From NCBI GenBank assembly GCA_011050615.1, contig DRFJ01000039.1, positions 1 through 34,401 on the forward strand: 34,401 nt of DNA, given 5' to 3'. This DNA comes from Bacteroidota bacterium (GTDB taxonomy: Bacteria > Bacteroidota > Bacteroidia > Bacteroidales > VadinHA17). The notes beneath the pieces are model-generated. The model saw nothing but the letters and a program-made list of their open reading frames with translations, was not told where the DNA came from and searched no databases. This document shows positions 27,354 through 34,401 of the stretch, one piece after another; the first letter of the stretch is position 1; each line of letters opens with the position of its first letter. A program made the position numbers and the translations under genes.

Positions 27354-28385
27354 ATGAGAGTTATTCCTTACATATTATTGCTGGCCTTGCTCATTTCTTC
27401 CTGTCATTCAGCGAGGTGGTCAAGGACGGGAACCTTGCCTGCGGGTGAAAATCCTGCTATTGAAAATTATATTAAAGAGTATGCTGACCTGGCCATGGAC
27501 GAGATGCGCAGGACGGGTGTGCCGGCCAGCATTACCCTGGCCCAGGCTGCTATAGAGAGTGATTACGGGCGCAGCAGGCTGGCACTTGCAGCCAATAACC
27601 ATTTTGGCATCAAATGCCATAACGGATGGAAGGGAAGGAGAATTTATCATAATGACGACAGACGTGGTGAATGCTTCAGGAGATACAGGGACGTAAGTGA
27701 ATCTTTCAGGGACCATTCCGATTTCCTGGTTCAGGGATCAAGATACAATTTCCTTTTTTACCTCAAACAGGATGATTACAGGGGATGGGCCAGGGGACTT
27801 AAAAGTGCAGGATATGCTACCAACCCGAGATATGCAGATATGCTTATCGATATGATAGAAAAAAATGATCTTCATGTTTATGATCAGATGGTTATAGGTA
27901 GTAAAAGACAGGATCAGGGTAAAATTTATGCAACTTTGAATACGGAAAAAGAAAACGGAATAAAGAAAACCACTGATGTTAGTGCTCGTACCAATCTTGC
28001 TGACGATGATTACATAATCGGCAGGGGGAGCAGGGTCAAGGTAAGAAACATGGTTGAGTACATCACCATAAGCGGGAATGATACCTTCGATAGCCTTGCC
28101 GGGGAATTCGGATTGTTTAGCCGGGAATTATACATGTTCAATGATCTTGACGATGATGCCGAACTCCGGGAGGGCCAGATATTATATCTCCATCCAAAGA
28201 GAAACAGGGCAGAGCGGGGCAAAGAATATCATATTGTGAAAGAGGGAGAGACAATGCACGGCATATCACAGCTCTATGGTATCAGGCTCAGGGCCCTTTA
28301 CAGGAAGAACAGGATGGAGCCCGGCTATGAACCACCCCCCGGAACCGAACTGTGGCTGAGAAAACTTAAGCCTGAAGGCCTTTGA
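27354..28385 (+). CDS. Glucosaminidase (peptidoglycan hydrolase) lipoprotein with LysM repeats
   Basis: 343 residues. MRVIPYILLLALLISSC is a lipoprotein signal with Cys17. A FlgJ/LytG-type glucosaminidase domain (about 35-180) follows, with GVPASITLAQAAIESDYGRS (catalytic Glu in AAIESDYG), NNHFGIKCHNGWKG and CFRRYRDVSESFRDHSDFL. The C-terminal part has two LysM-like modules, one diverged (VEYITISGNDTFDSLAGEFG) and one clear (YHIVKEGETMHGISQLYGI), which bind glycan strands. It should trim peptidoglycan at the envelope. A 7/8 -7 match, TATTTTTA, lies at 27331-27338. Its last 20 bases overlap the convergent fmt gene. Confidence 0.93.
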   Translation: MRVIPYILLLALLISSCHSARWSRTGTLPAGENPAIENYIKEYADLAMDEMRRTGVPASITLAQAAIESDYGRSRLALAANNHFGIKCHNGWKGRRIYHNDDRRGECFRRYRDVSESFRDHSDFLVQGSRYNFLFYLKQDDYRGWARGLKSAGYATNPRYADMLIDMIEKNDLHVYDQMVIGSKRQDQGKIYATLNTEKENGIKKTTDVSARTNLADDDYIIGRGSRVKVRNMVEYITISGNDTFDSLAGEFGLFSRELYMFNDLDDDAELREGQILYLHPKRNRAERGKEYHIVKEGETMHGISQLYGIRLRALYRKNRMEPGYEPPPGTELWLRKLKPEGL

Positions 28386-29340
28386 TAATCAGGGTTTCTT
28401 TAATGTCGAAACCCCTGAGAAATTCACTTACATGCATTAATTTTCGACCTTCAATCTGGAGCCTTTCTATATCAATGGCACATCCACCCGTTCCTATCCG
28501 GAGATAGGTTTTTCCATCACTGTTGATCTGTGCTGGTTTTAAATGTTCATATTGTTTAAGGCACCTGCATTTGCCTATTTTTACAGTATAGTTTTTACTG
28601 CCCTTCATGAAGATTGTCCTTGCTCCCGGTCGCGGGTATAATCCGCGAATGAAATTATAAACATCACTGTTTGCCATCTCCCAGTTAATAAAACAGTCTT
28701 TGCTGTGAATCTTTGGAGCTTTTTTCAGTGTTTCATTATCACCTATAAGGCTGGACTGGTCTATTGTTTTATAATTACCCCTGGCTAGTGCTTTAACAGT
28801 TTTAACCACCAGTTTTGCTCCTTCCCTCATTAGTTTGTCATGCATGTTCCCGGCGCTGTCATCTGCTGCGATATTAACCTTCTTCCTGAAGAGTATTTTC
28901 CCTGTATCGATATTATCGTCTATAAGGAAGGTTGTCAGACCCGTGGTTGTTTCTCCGTTTATGATAGCATGATGAATGGGTGCTGCCCCCCTGTACTGCG
29001 GAAGCAGTGAAGCGTGCAGGTTAAAGGTGCCTATCTTCGGAATCTTCCATATCTTTTCAGGTAACTTTCTGAAGGCTACAACAACGATAATATCCGGTTT
29101 GAGACCGGCAACCTGTTCGATAAAAGAAGGATCATTAAGGTCGGCAGGCTGTAACAGCTTAAGAAGATTTTCTGAAGCATATTCTGCGACTGCTGACCTT
29201 TGTATTTTCAGACCTCTGCCTGCAGGCTTATCGGGAGCACTTACCACGCCGACAATATTAAAATCATTAATGAGAAGTGACCCGAGGCTTGGTACTGCAA
29301 ATTCAGGTGTTCCCATAAAAATGATTCGTGGTGTGGCCAT
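28366..29340 (-). CDS. fmt: Methionyl-tRNA formyltransferase
   Basis: Formylates initiator Met-tRNA using 10-formyltetrahydrofolate. 324 residues, normal length. The N-terminal formyltransferase domain begins IIFMGTPEFAVPSL and has SAPDKPAGRG. The active site is FNLHASLLPQYRGAAP (Asn107, His109) with Asp145 in DDNIDTGKIL. The C-terminal OB-like domain (about 210-310) binds the tRNA. It lies 11 bases after ribBA on the same strand and is probably cotranscribed with it. It overlaps the convergent LysM lipoprotein gene by 20 bases. No def gene is adjacent. Confidence 0.97.
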   Translation of the reverse strand: MATPRIIFMGTPEFAVPSLGSLLINDFNIVGVVSAPDKPAGRGLKIQRSAVAEYASENLLKLLQPADLNDPSFIEQVAGLKPDIIVVVAFRKLPEKIWKIPKIGTFNLHASLLPQYRGAAPIHHAIINGETTTGLTTFLIDDNIDTGKILFRKKVNIAADDSAGNMHDKLMREGAKLVVKTVKALARGNYKTIDQSSLIGDNETLKKAPKIHSKDCFINWEMANSDVYNFIRGLYPRPGARTIFMKGSKNYTVKIGKCRCLKQYEHLKPAQINSDGKTYLRIGTGGCAIDIERLQIEGRKLMHVSEFLRGFDIKETLIIKGLQA

Positions 29341-29351
29341 TGCTTGTTTAT

Positions 29352-30602
29352 TTAATGCTTACTTTTGGTTTGTTTATAGCAGCTGAGATAATGGCCCATT
29401 TTAGCAGCCTTGGTCTGCAGGTAGAATTCGTTATGCGGGTTTGGAGGGATCTCCAGGGGAAGGGTCTCAACAATTTCAATGCCGTATCCTTCAAGTCCGG
29501 CTCTTTTAATCGGGTTATTTGAGATCAGTTTAACCTTACCCAGGCCCAGTTCCCTCATTATATTGGCACCTATTCCGTAATCTCTTTCATCTTCGCCAAA
29601 TCCAAGCTCCAGGTTTGCTTCAACCGTATCCAGTCCATCTTCCTGCAATTTGTATGTTCGTATTTTATTGAATAAGCCTATTCCCCTTCCTTCCTGGCTG
29701 AGGTATATAACTGCTCCCTTCCCGGCCTCATCAACCATTTTCATTGCCTTGTGGAGCTGGGGGCCGCAATCGCAGCGGAGTGATCCAAAAATATCGCCGG
29801 TAAAGCAGGAGGAGTGTATTCTTACCAGAACAGTTTCATCCTTTGTCCACGATCCTTTTACCAGGGCTGCATGTTCAATATTATTACTTAACTGTCTGAA
29901 AGGGATGAAGTCAAATTCCCCATACTCGGTGGGTAAATGAACTCTCACGCCCATTTCAAGTATGCTTTCTTTTTCCAGCCTGTATTTTATGAGGTCTTTT
30001 ATCGAGATAATTTTAATATTGAATTTCTCTGACAGCTTAAGCAGGTCGGGAAGACGGGCCATGGAGCCGTCGTCATTCATTATTTCAACCAGTGCCCCTC
30101 CCGGTCTGAGACCTGCCAGCCTTGTCAGGTCAACGGCCGCTTCGGTATGCCCGGCACGCCTGAGCACACCTTTTGATTTAGCCTTGAGCGGGAATATATG
30201 GCCTGGCCTGCCCAGGATTTCGGGTCTGGTGCGGGGGTCAACAAGGGCATTAATCGTAAGACATCTGTCATGTGCTGATATACCCGTGCTGGTATTTTTG
30301 CTGATCAGGTCAACACTTACCGTAAAAGGGGTATCATAGGGTGAGGTATTTTTCCCGACCATGAGTTCCAGTTCAAGCTCTTCACATCTTTCTTCAGGCA
30401 AAGGCACACAGATAAGCCCCCTGCCCTGTGTAGCCATAAAATTTACGATTTCCGGGGTAGTGAGCTCGGCAGCACAGATAAAATCGCCTTCATTTTCCCT
30501 GTCTTCATCATCGACAACAATAATCAACTTGCCCCTGCGTATCTCTTCAATTGCTTCATCTATGGTGTTAAATGGACTTTTTGTTTTATTATTTCCTGTC
30601 AT
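29352..30602 (-). CDS. ribBA: Bifunctional 3,4-dihydroxy-2-butanone-4-phosphate synthase / GTP cyclohydrolase II
   Basis: Feeds both branches of riboflavin synthesis, making the four-carbon unit from ribulose 5-phosphate and opening the GTP ring. 416 residues. The RibB half (about 1-210) shows [18 protein letters not shown] and [16 protein letters not shown]. The RibA half (about 215-405) shows the zinc site [20 protein letters not shown], the catalytic stretch [15 protein letters not shown] and a terminal [15 protein letters not shown]. No other rib genes are adjacent. The 5' leader is too short, and lacks the conserved elements, for an FMN riboswitch. fmt follows after 11 bases. Confidence 0.97.
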   Translation of the reverse strand: MTGNNKTKSPFNTIDEAIEEIRRGKLIIVVDDEDRENEGDFICAAELTTPEIVNFMATQGRGLICVPLPEERCEELELELMVGKNTSPYDTPFTVSVDLISKNTSTGISAHDRCLTINALVDPRTRPEILGRPGHIFPLKAKSKGVLRRAGHTEAAVDLTRLAGLRPGGALVEIMNDDGSMARLPDLLKLSEKFNIKIISIKDLIKYRLEKESILEMGVRVHLPTEYGEFDFIPFRQLSNNIEHAALVKGSWTKDETVLVRIHSSCFTGDIFGSLRCDCGPQLHKAMKMVDEAGKGAVIYLSQEGRGIGLFNKIRTYKLQEDGLDTVEANLELGFGEDERDYGIGANIMRELGLGKVKLISNNPIKRAGLEGYGIEIVETLPLEIPPNPHNEFYLQTKAAKMGHYLSCYKQTKSKH

Positions 30603-30637
30603 TATATTATAATACTGTATCTGTCTTGATTATGGTG

Positions 30638-30645
30638 CAAAAGTA
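30638..30645 (-). promoter_or_regulatory. -7 element for ribBA-fmt
   Basis: TACTTTTG on the minus strand matches TAnnTTTG exactly and lies 35 bases before the ribBA ATG, giving a leader of about 30 bases. A short dyad, ATGAC-TTAT-GTCAT, lies farther upstream at 30701-30714 and could be an operator, but this is speculative. Confidence 0.5.
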
Positions 30646-30790
30646 TGATTTGTAAGCCAAAATACATAGATAAAACTTTAAAAATACCCTCCGGCTTTTT
30701 ATGACTTATGTCATGAGCTTCGCATTTATTTGCAGGCAGGATCATCCAGGGGGCTATTTATTCTGAAATTTAAACGGGCGTTTATTCCTG

Positions 30791-32275
30791 CTAATCAGTA
30801 GCCTCATCCTTATCCCCGGCTTGTACTAAACCAAGCTTTTTGCCTATGTTCCTGAAGAAAGCCGTGTATGTTTCCTTGTTCATTATGGCTGCATCTGAGG
30901 TGGCCTTATAAGTAAGAAAGATTCCCACACCCATCAATATAACTGTTGACTCCCACATGCCCAGGGGTACGGGAGCAATCCCTTCCTTTGCCACTTTTTC
31001 TCCGAACAGTGTGAGAACATACCAGATAACAAAGAAGAGAACTGCAATAACGACGGGCGTTCCCAGTCCGCCTCTCCTTATTATAGCCCCGAGCGGGGCC
31101 CCTATGAAAAAGAAAATAATGCATGAAACGGCAAGTGTTATCTTCCTGTGCCATTCGGCTTTGAATTTCAGTATATGCTTTAATTCAGCATACCTTATAT
31201 TACTTTTTTCTTCTATGTACTGCAGACCTGACCTGGCCTGGTTAAGCGAATGGGATACTACCATCTGTTGCTGTATCGGATCAAGCGCAGAATAGAGGCT
31301 GTCAACATTGAAAACCAGGTTTACCATACTTGCTGTATCCTTTTCAATATCTCTTGTGTAGTAATTCCTCCTGGAGTATATTTTTGATGTTTTATATTCA
31401 CGCACATAACCTTCCTCTCGAGTTTCAAGTCTTTCACTTAATGAATCAATATAATACTTAAGCTGGGACATATTCTGCATGGTCTGGTGCGACTTAAACA
31501 GGTTAAGGTCGGAGCGTTCAAGGTCGAATCCGCTTAGTTCAATTATCATTATCTGTTCACTGAAGTGGTCAGATCTGAAGGGATATTTTTTCTGGCTTGC
31601 CGACCTGCCTTTTTCTTCTATATCGTTATAGGCATATCCGTTATATAGTGTGAATATCAATCCTGATTCATCCGGAGTCATATTCATATAACCCGAATCT
31701 GCCATTACCAGAGATTTATTTCCCTGTGTGTCCCTGTGATCATAAATAAGTATCTTTTCAAGCTTGTTGGTTTCAGGGTCTTTCCTGCCAATTTTGATGC
31801 TGAAGCCTTCTATTCCGTTATAAAAAGTGCCGGCCTGGATATTCAGTTCAGGTCTCTTCTGTGTAATATCATACATCAGGGTTTTTGCTTTCCTGTTGGC
31901 ATAGGGTACGACATTATTGGAAAAGAAAAAAGAGCCTATACTCATTAGTACTATAAAAATAATAAGAGGTCGCATTATTCTCTGCAGTGATATACCTGAT
32001 GACTTTATTGCAGTGAGTTCAAAGTTCTCCCCCATATTGCCGAAAGTCATAAGTGCCGCCAGCAGAATGGCAAGGGGAAGGGCGTTGGGCACAAACACAA
32101 GGGTAAAATGGAATAAAAGCTCTGCCAGTACATTCAGTTCCAGCCCTTTGCCTGCCAGGTCGTCGATATACATCCAAAGAAATTGCAGTACAAATACAAA
32201 CAACACAATAAAAAATGTAAGTATTTGCGGCCCAATGAAGGATTTTAAAACCAGCCAGTCTAATTTCTTAATCAT
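30791..32275 (-). CDS. LptF/LptG-family lipopolysaccharide export permease
   Basis: A 494-residue YjgP/YjgQ-family inner-membrane protein. In the LptB2FG complex it moves lipopolysaccharide from the inner membrane into the periplasmic bridge. Three N-terminal membrane segments (about 13-35, 55-78, 100-120) are followed by a large periplasmic beta-jellyroll-like region (about 130-375) with long charged helices, then three C-terminal segments (e.g. ITLAVSCIIFFFIGAPLGAIIRRGGLG region). The family motif LPLAILLAALMTFGNMGENFEL is present. Whether it is the F or G paralogue cannot be settled by eye; its partner is not in the window. It has its own predicted promoter and is 188 bases upstream of ribBA. 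Confidence 0.92.
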   Translation of the reverse strand: MIKKLDWLVLKSFIGPQILTFFIVLFVFVLQFLWMYIDDLAGKGLELNVLAELLFHFTLVFVPNALPLAILLAALMTFGNMGENFELTAIKSSGISLQRIMRPLIIFIVLMSIGSFFFSNNVVPYANRKAKTLMYDITQKRPELNIQAGTFYNGIEGFSIKIGRKDPETNKLEKILIYDHRDTQGNKSLVMADSGYMNMTPDESGLIFTLYNGYAYNDIEEKGRSASQKKYPFRSDHFSEQIMIIELSGFDLERSDLNLFKSHQTMQNMSQLKYYIDSLSERLETREEGYVREYKTSKIYSRRNYYTRDIEKDTASMVNLVFNVDSLYSALDPIQQQMVVSHSLNQARSGLQYIEEKSNIRYAELKHILKFKAEWHRKITLAVSCIIFFFIGAPLGAIIRRGGLGTPVVIAVLFFVIWYVLTLFGEKVAKEGIAPVPLGMWESTVILMGVGIFLTYKATSDAAIMNKETYTAFFRNIGKKLGLVQAGDKDEATD

Positions 32276-32293
32276 AGTGCTAAGCTAGGGATT

Positions 32294-32301
32294 CAAAGCT
32301 A
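32294..32301 (-). promoter_or_regulatory. -7 element for the LptF/LptG gene
   Basis: TAGCTTTG on the minus strand matches TAnnTTTG exactly, 18 bases before the ATG at 32275, giving a very short leader. Confidence 0.45.
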
Positions 32302-32378
32302 CTAAACAATATTTTATTTATGCTAAAATGATATAGGGGGAAAAGCCCGGGAGATCTTATGCATAAATCGTGCCCATT

Positions 32379-32759
32379 TTACATTCCCAGAGCCCGCTTG
32401 AGCTCTGTTATCTGGGTATCCCATAGATAAATGGCGTCTTCTCTCTCGCTTTCTTCGGCAAAATCGGTAATTAAAAGAGCCACATCTCCTGTCAGTTCAT
32501 CAATATCAAGTTTAAACTCAAAGTATCTGTCCTCGTTTTCATCTGTTTCAGCCCATTTGAACCGTACATGTTTATTTTCCCTCAGCTGTACGAGCCTGGC
32601 CCGGTGTTCGGTATTATCCCATATAAAAATAAAATCGTTGCCATCGATATGCACATCATCGGCGAACCATTCAGCCAGTCCTTCTGCGGTACTTAATCTT
32701 GGAAACAGTACTTTCGGTGAGCTGTTCAGCATATATTCAAGTTCATATTTTGATTTCAT
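32379..32759 (-). CDS. START-like domain protein
   Basis: A 126-residue protein of the START_2/SRPBCC-like type seen across Bacteroidota. Landmarks are KYELEYMLNSSPKVLFPRLST at the start, EGLAEWFADDVHI, an acidic middle (HVRFKWAETDENEDRYFEF) and a C-terminal helix (YLWDTQITELKRALG). It should have a hydrophobic ligand pocket; the ligand and role are unknown. ATG 32759 is the true start. The frame is open to 32942, but that extension crosses the tRNA-Met gene and its promoter on the other strand and has no family similarity. It precedes the LptF/LptG gene on the same strand (103 bases apart). Confidence 0.88.
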   Translation of the reverse strand: MKSKYELEYMLNSSPKVLFPRLSTAEGLAEWFADDVHIDGNDFIFIWDNTEHRARLVQLRENKHVRFKWAETDENEDRYFEFKLDIDELTGDVALLITDFAEESEREDAIYLWDTQITELKRALGM

Positions 32760-32829
32760 CAATTCAATTTTTGGCAAATATTTTATGATCTTATGCAATA
32801 TAGAAAAAATAACATTAATAAAAAACCAT

Positions 32830-32860
32830 ATTGATATATTGAAAGGATGTATTATATTTG
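32830..32860 (+). promoter_or_regulatory. Promoter of tRNA-Met
   Basis: ATTG at 32830-32833 (-33 region) and TATATTTG at 32853-32860 (-7 element) are 19 bases apart, the expected Bacteroidota spacing. This is the best two-part promoter match in the window. A leader of about 45 bases follows, with a nested hairpin (GCAGG/CCTGC around GGCA/TGCC, 32872-32905), before the tRNA. Confidence 0.65.
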
Positions 32861-32912
32861 CACCCGCAAAAGCAGGGGAGATGGCATCACTGTGCCTGTA
32901 CCTGCAAAACAT

Positions 32913-32986
32913 GGCGAGATAGCTCAGATGGTTAGAGCGCATGATTCATAATCATGAGGTCCCGGGTTCAATTCCCGGTCTCGCTA
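32913..32986 (+). tRNA. tRNA-Met(CAU), elongator type
   Basis: A 74-base cloverleaf: acceptor GGCGAGA/TCTCGCT with a G-U first pair, D-arm GCTC/GAGC, anticodon stem CATGA/TCATG with loop TTCATAA (anticodon CAT), T-arm CCGGG-TTCAATT-CCCGG, discriminator A. The anticodon stem lacks the three G-C pairs of initiator tRNA, so it is the elongator. A lysidine-modified tRNA-Ile2 has the same anticodon and cannot be fully excluded. CCA is not encoded. Confidence 0.92.
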
Positions 32987-32989
32987 CAG

Positions 32990-33018
32990 GCCCCGGAAGA
33001 AATTCCGGGGCTTTCTTT
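32990..33018 (+). terminator. Rho-independent terminator of tRNA-Met
   Basis: A perfect 9-bp stem, GCCCCGGAA/TTCCGGGGC, with a GAAA loop (32990-33011) followed by TTTCTTTT, starting four bases after the tRNA. Confidence 0.9.
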
Positions 33019-33107
33019 TGCCCACTAATTGAGGGTTTACGATAATTTATATTGTAATAAGGTGAAAAGATACCTGACATAAACATACCTACTTTAATTT
33101 AAATTTA

Positions 33108-33144
33108 GTGCAAAATATAATCATTTTGCACGAATAATGCACGA
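33108..33144. repeat. Inverted and direct repeat cluster upstream of the integrase gene
   Basis: GTGCAAAAT and ATTTTGCAC form a perfect 9-bp inverted repeat with a 6-base centre (33108-33131). TGCACGA occurs twice as a direct repeat 11 bases apart (33127-33133, 33138-33144), about one helical turn, sharing its first copy with the inverted repeat. This looks like a protein-binding array: integrase arm sites, an excisionase/operator site, or part of an attachment region. Confidence 0.7.
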
Positions 33145-33157
33145 AAAAATATAGGAA

Positions 33158-33165
33158 TAACTTTG
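33158..33165 (+). promoter_or_regulatory. Possible -7 element for the integrase gene
   Basis: TAACTTTG matches TAnnTTTG exactly and lies 13 bases after the repeat cluster, so a protein bound there could control it. The leader to ATG 33317 would be about 147 bases. No good -33 match. Confidence 0.35.
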
Positions 33166-33316
33166 ATTTCTTGTTTTATTATCATAACTTTTTCAGGCGT
33201 TATAATTTCAAAACTGGGTGACAGATAATAGCGGATCTAATATACAAATATAGTAGTATCAGGATGCAATCATGTGTTTACAATTGGCGTAATAACTAAC
33301 AATATAATTAAAAGTT

Positions 33317-34401
33317 ATGACTACTTTTAAGCCAGTTATCAGAAAAAATAGCCTTCGTCAGGATGGATCGACAAATATAAAGATCCGGGTAAGCCATCAA
33401 CGAAAAGTCAGTTATTTACCTACAAAGTATTATGTAAAACCTGAGGAATTTGATTCAGCAACAGGTAAGGTTAAATCGATATATATGACCGAGCAGGAAG
33501 CAGATGTAATAAATCTTCGCCTGACAGGTCAAATAGGACAGTATGCAATGAAATTAGAGTACCTGGGAGGGAAGATATCAACTATGGATATAAAGAGCCT
33601 TATGAGGATACTGAGAGATCAGTACGAGAGGTACGATATCTATTCACTTATTGACGAGAAAATAGAAATGTTAAAGAAGGTAGGCAACGTGAACTATTCT
33701 TCCCTGTTTGAAAGGACTAAGAGAATGTTGCAGGATTACTATGGTTCGCACTATCTTACTTTTGACAGGATTGATTCACAATGGCTCAGGCGACTGGAGG
33801 TCAAAATGAGGACAGATGGCCTTAAATCCAATACTATAGGTATATATATGCGAAATATCCGGACAGTTTACAACCAGGCAATTACTATGGGCTTGATAGA
33901 TCTTAATATGTATCCCTTCAGGAGGTATCAGATACCCAAAGAAACAACCATTAAGCGGAATATTACTGCGGATGAGATGAAGAAGATAAGAACTGCATCA
34001 TTCGAGAATGAACTAACAGAGTGGGCGAGGGATATATTTATGCTTTCCTTTTACCTTTTAGGGATTAATATGAAGGATCTTATGTATCTGGAAGGAATCG
34101 AGGACGGGAGGATATATTATATACGCAGCAAAGGAAAGAGGCAATACTCGGTTCTGGTCCAGCCGGAGGCTTTTGAGATAATTGAAAAGTACAGGGGTAA
34201 GAAGTATCTTTTGAATACGATGGAAAATTATGCCGACTACCGTTCAGCTACCAAGAGGATAAATAAGAAGCTGAAAGATGTGGCAAAGGAATGTAAGATA
34301 AACAAGAAGATAACAACCTACTATGCCCGGCATTCATGGGCTACTATAGCCAATCGTATAGGCATATCGAGGGATACTATAAGGTATGCCCTGGGCCATG
34401 C
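33317..34401 (+). CDS. Tyrosine recombinase / site-specific integrase, truncated by window end
   Basis: 361 codons are visible with no stop; the gene continues past the window. The architecture is that of Bacteroidota phage/conjugative-element integrases: an N-terminal arm-binding domain (about 8-90; SLRQDGSTNIKIRVSH), a SAM-like core-binding domain (about 110-210) and a catalytic domain from about 215. Box II reads YYARHSWATIANRIG (Arg338), with the third motif LGH at His361. The nucleophilic tyrosine should lie just outside the window. The position of the first catalytic arginine reads LLGINMKDLMYL (about 247-258) with no Arg, as in other members such as IntDOT, which also lack it. It lies 330 bases after tRNA-Met in the same direction, which suggests the edge of an integrated element. 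Confidence 0.9.
   Translation, partial: MTTFKPVIRKNSLRQDGSTNIKIRVSHQRKVSYLPTKYYVKPEEFDSATGKVKSIYMTEQEADVINLRLTGQIGQYAMKLEYLGGKISTMDIKSLMRILRDQYERYDIYSLIDEKIEMLKKVGNVNYSSLFERTKRMLQDYYGSHYLTFDRIDSQWLRRLEVKMRTDGLKSNTIGIYMRNIRTVYNQAITMGLIDLNMYPFRRYQIPKETTIKRNITADEMKKIRTASFENELTEWARDIFMLSFYLLGINMKDLMYLEGIEDGRIYYIRSKGKRQYSVLVQPEAFEIIEKYRGKKYLLNTMENYADYRSATKRINKKLKDVAKECKINKKITTYYARHSWATIANRIGISRDTIRYALGH

Larger units (their letters stand above)
33019..33316. other. Intergenic region between tRNA-Met terminator and integrase gene
   Basis: 298 AT-rich bases without a credible ORF. They contain the repeat cluster at 33108-33144, an exact plus-strand -7 match TAACTTTG at 33158-33165 (about 150 bases before the integrase ATG), and little else that can be read. 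If an integrated element begins at the tRNA, its left end lies here. Confidence 0.5.

Noticed and set aside
30771..30784. TAAACGGGCGTTTA palindrome as a terminator for the LptF/LptG gene
   Set aside because: The loop would be two bases, the stem is short and A/T-ended, and no clear T-run follows on the minus strand.
30603..30790. FMN riboswitch ahead of ribBA
   Set aside because: The predicted leader is only about 30 bases, and none of the conserved FMN-element blocks are visible in the 188-base gap.
32431..32922. Plus-strand ORF of 163 codons opposite the START-like gene
   Set aside because: Serine-rich shadow of a real minus-strand gene, running into the tRNA-Met leader; no recognisable protein features.
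32913..32986. tRNA-Met considered as initiator tRNA
   Set aside because: The anticodon stem CATGA/TCATG lacks the three consecutive G-C pairs of initiators.

Overview
The window is a chromosomal segment of a Bacteroidota bacterium, most likely Bacteroidales/Marinilabiliales-like. Supporting evidence: type IX secretion (T9SS) cargo with a gliding-type C-terminal domain beside a PorP/SprF partner, a RprX/RprY-like two-component pair, a fused RibBA, several intergenic matches to the Bacteroidota -7 element TAnnTTTG, no obvious Shine-Dalgarno sequences, and tRNA genes without encoded CCA. The species cannot be named from the sequence alone.

Layout. (1) 1-150: tRNA-Val(UAC) on the minus strand with its terminator. 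(2) 598-12020, plus strand: a compact unit of exported proteins. It holds a 2648-residue modular adhesin-like T9SS cargo, its PorP/SprF-type outer-membrane partner, a beta-helix lipoprotein and an endonuclease/exonuclease/phosphatase-fold protein. (3) 12023-13441, minus: CCA-adding enzyme. (4) 13575-13940, plus: thioredoxin, followed by a promoter-terminator pair with no ORF between them (candidate small RNA). (5) 14118-20411, minus: a probable five-gene unit, MORN-repeat protein, xseA, two TPR sensor kinases, xseB. The last four genes overlap by 4-8 bases. Two kinases therefore sit between the two exonuclease VII subunit genes, and the downstream kinase lacks its phospho-acceptor histidine. 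(6) 20497-22413, minus: dnaK with a strong terminator. (7) 22644-24144, plus: panB and an RluA-family pseudouridine synthase. (8) 24143-24318, minus: a second candidate small RNA. (9) 24417-26704, plus: RprX/RprY-like sensor and regulator, apparently leaderless. (10) 26701-32759: cytidine deaminase, glucosaminidase-LysM lipoprotein, fmt, ribBA, an LptF/LptG permease and a START-like protein, all minus except the lipoprotein. (11) 32913-34401, plus: tRNA-Met(CAU) with promoter and terminator, then a tyrosine recombinase gene that runs off the window and is preceded by an inverted/direct repeat cluster. This probably marks the edge of an integrated element.

The most unusual observations are the xseA-kinase-kinase-xseB arrangement with a degenerate kinase, and two orphan promoter/terminator units (13996-14117 plus; 24143-24318 minus) that look like undescribed small RNAs. 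Most of the rest is ordinary housekeeping. Promoter calls rest on a short six-base motif in AT-rich DNA, so a few could be chance matches.
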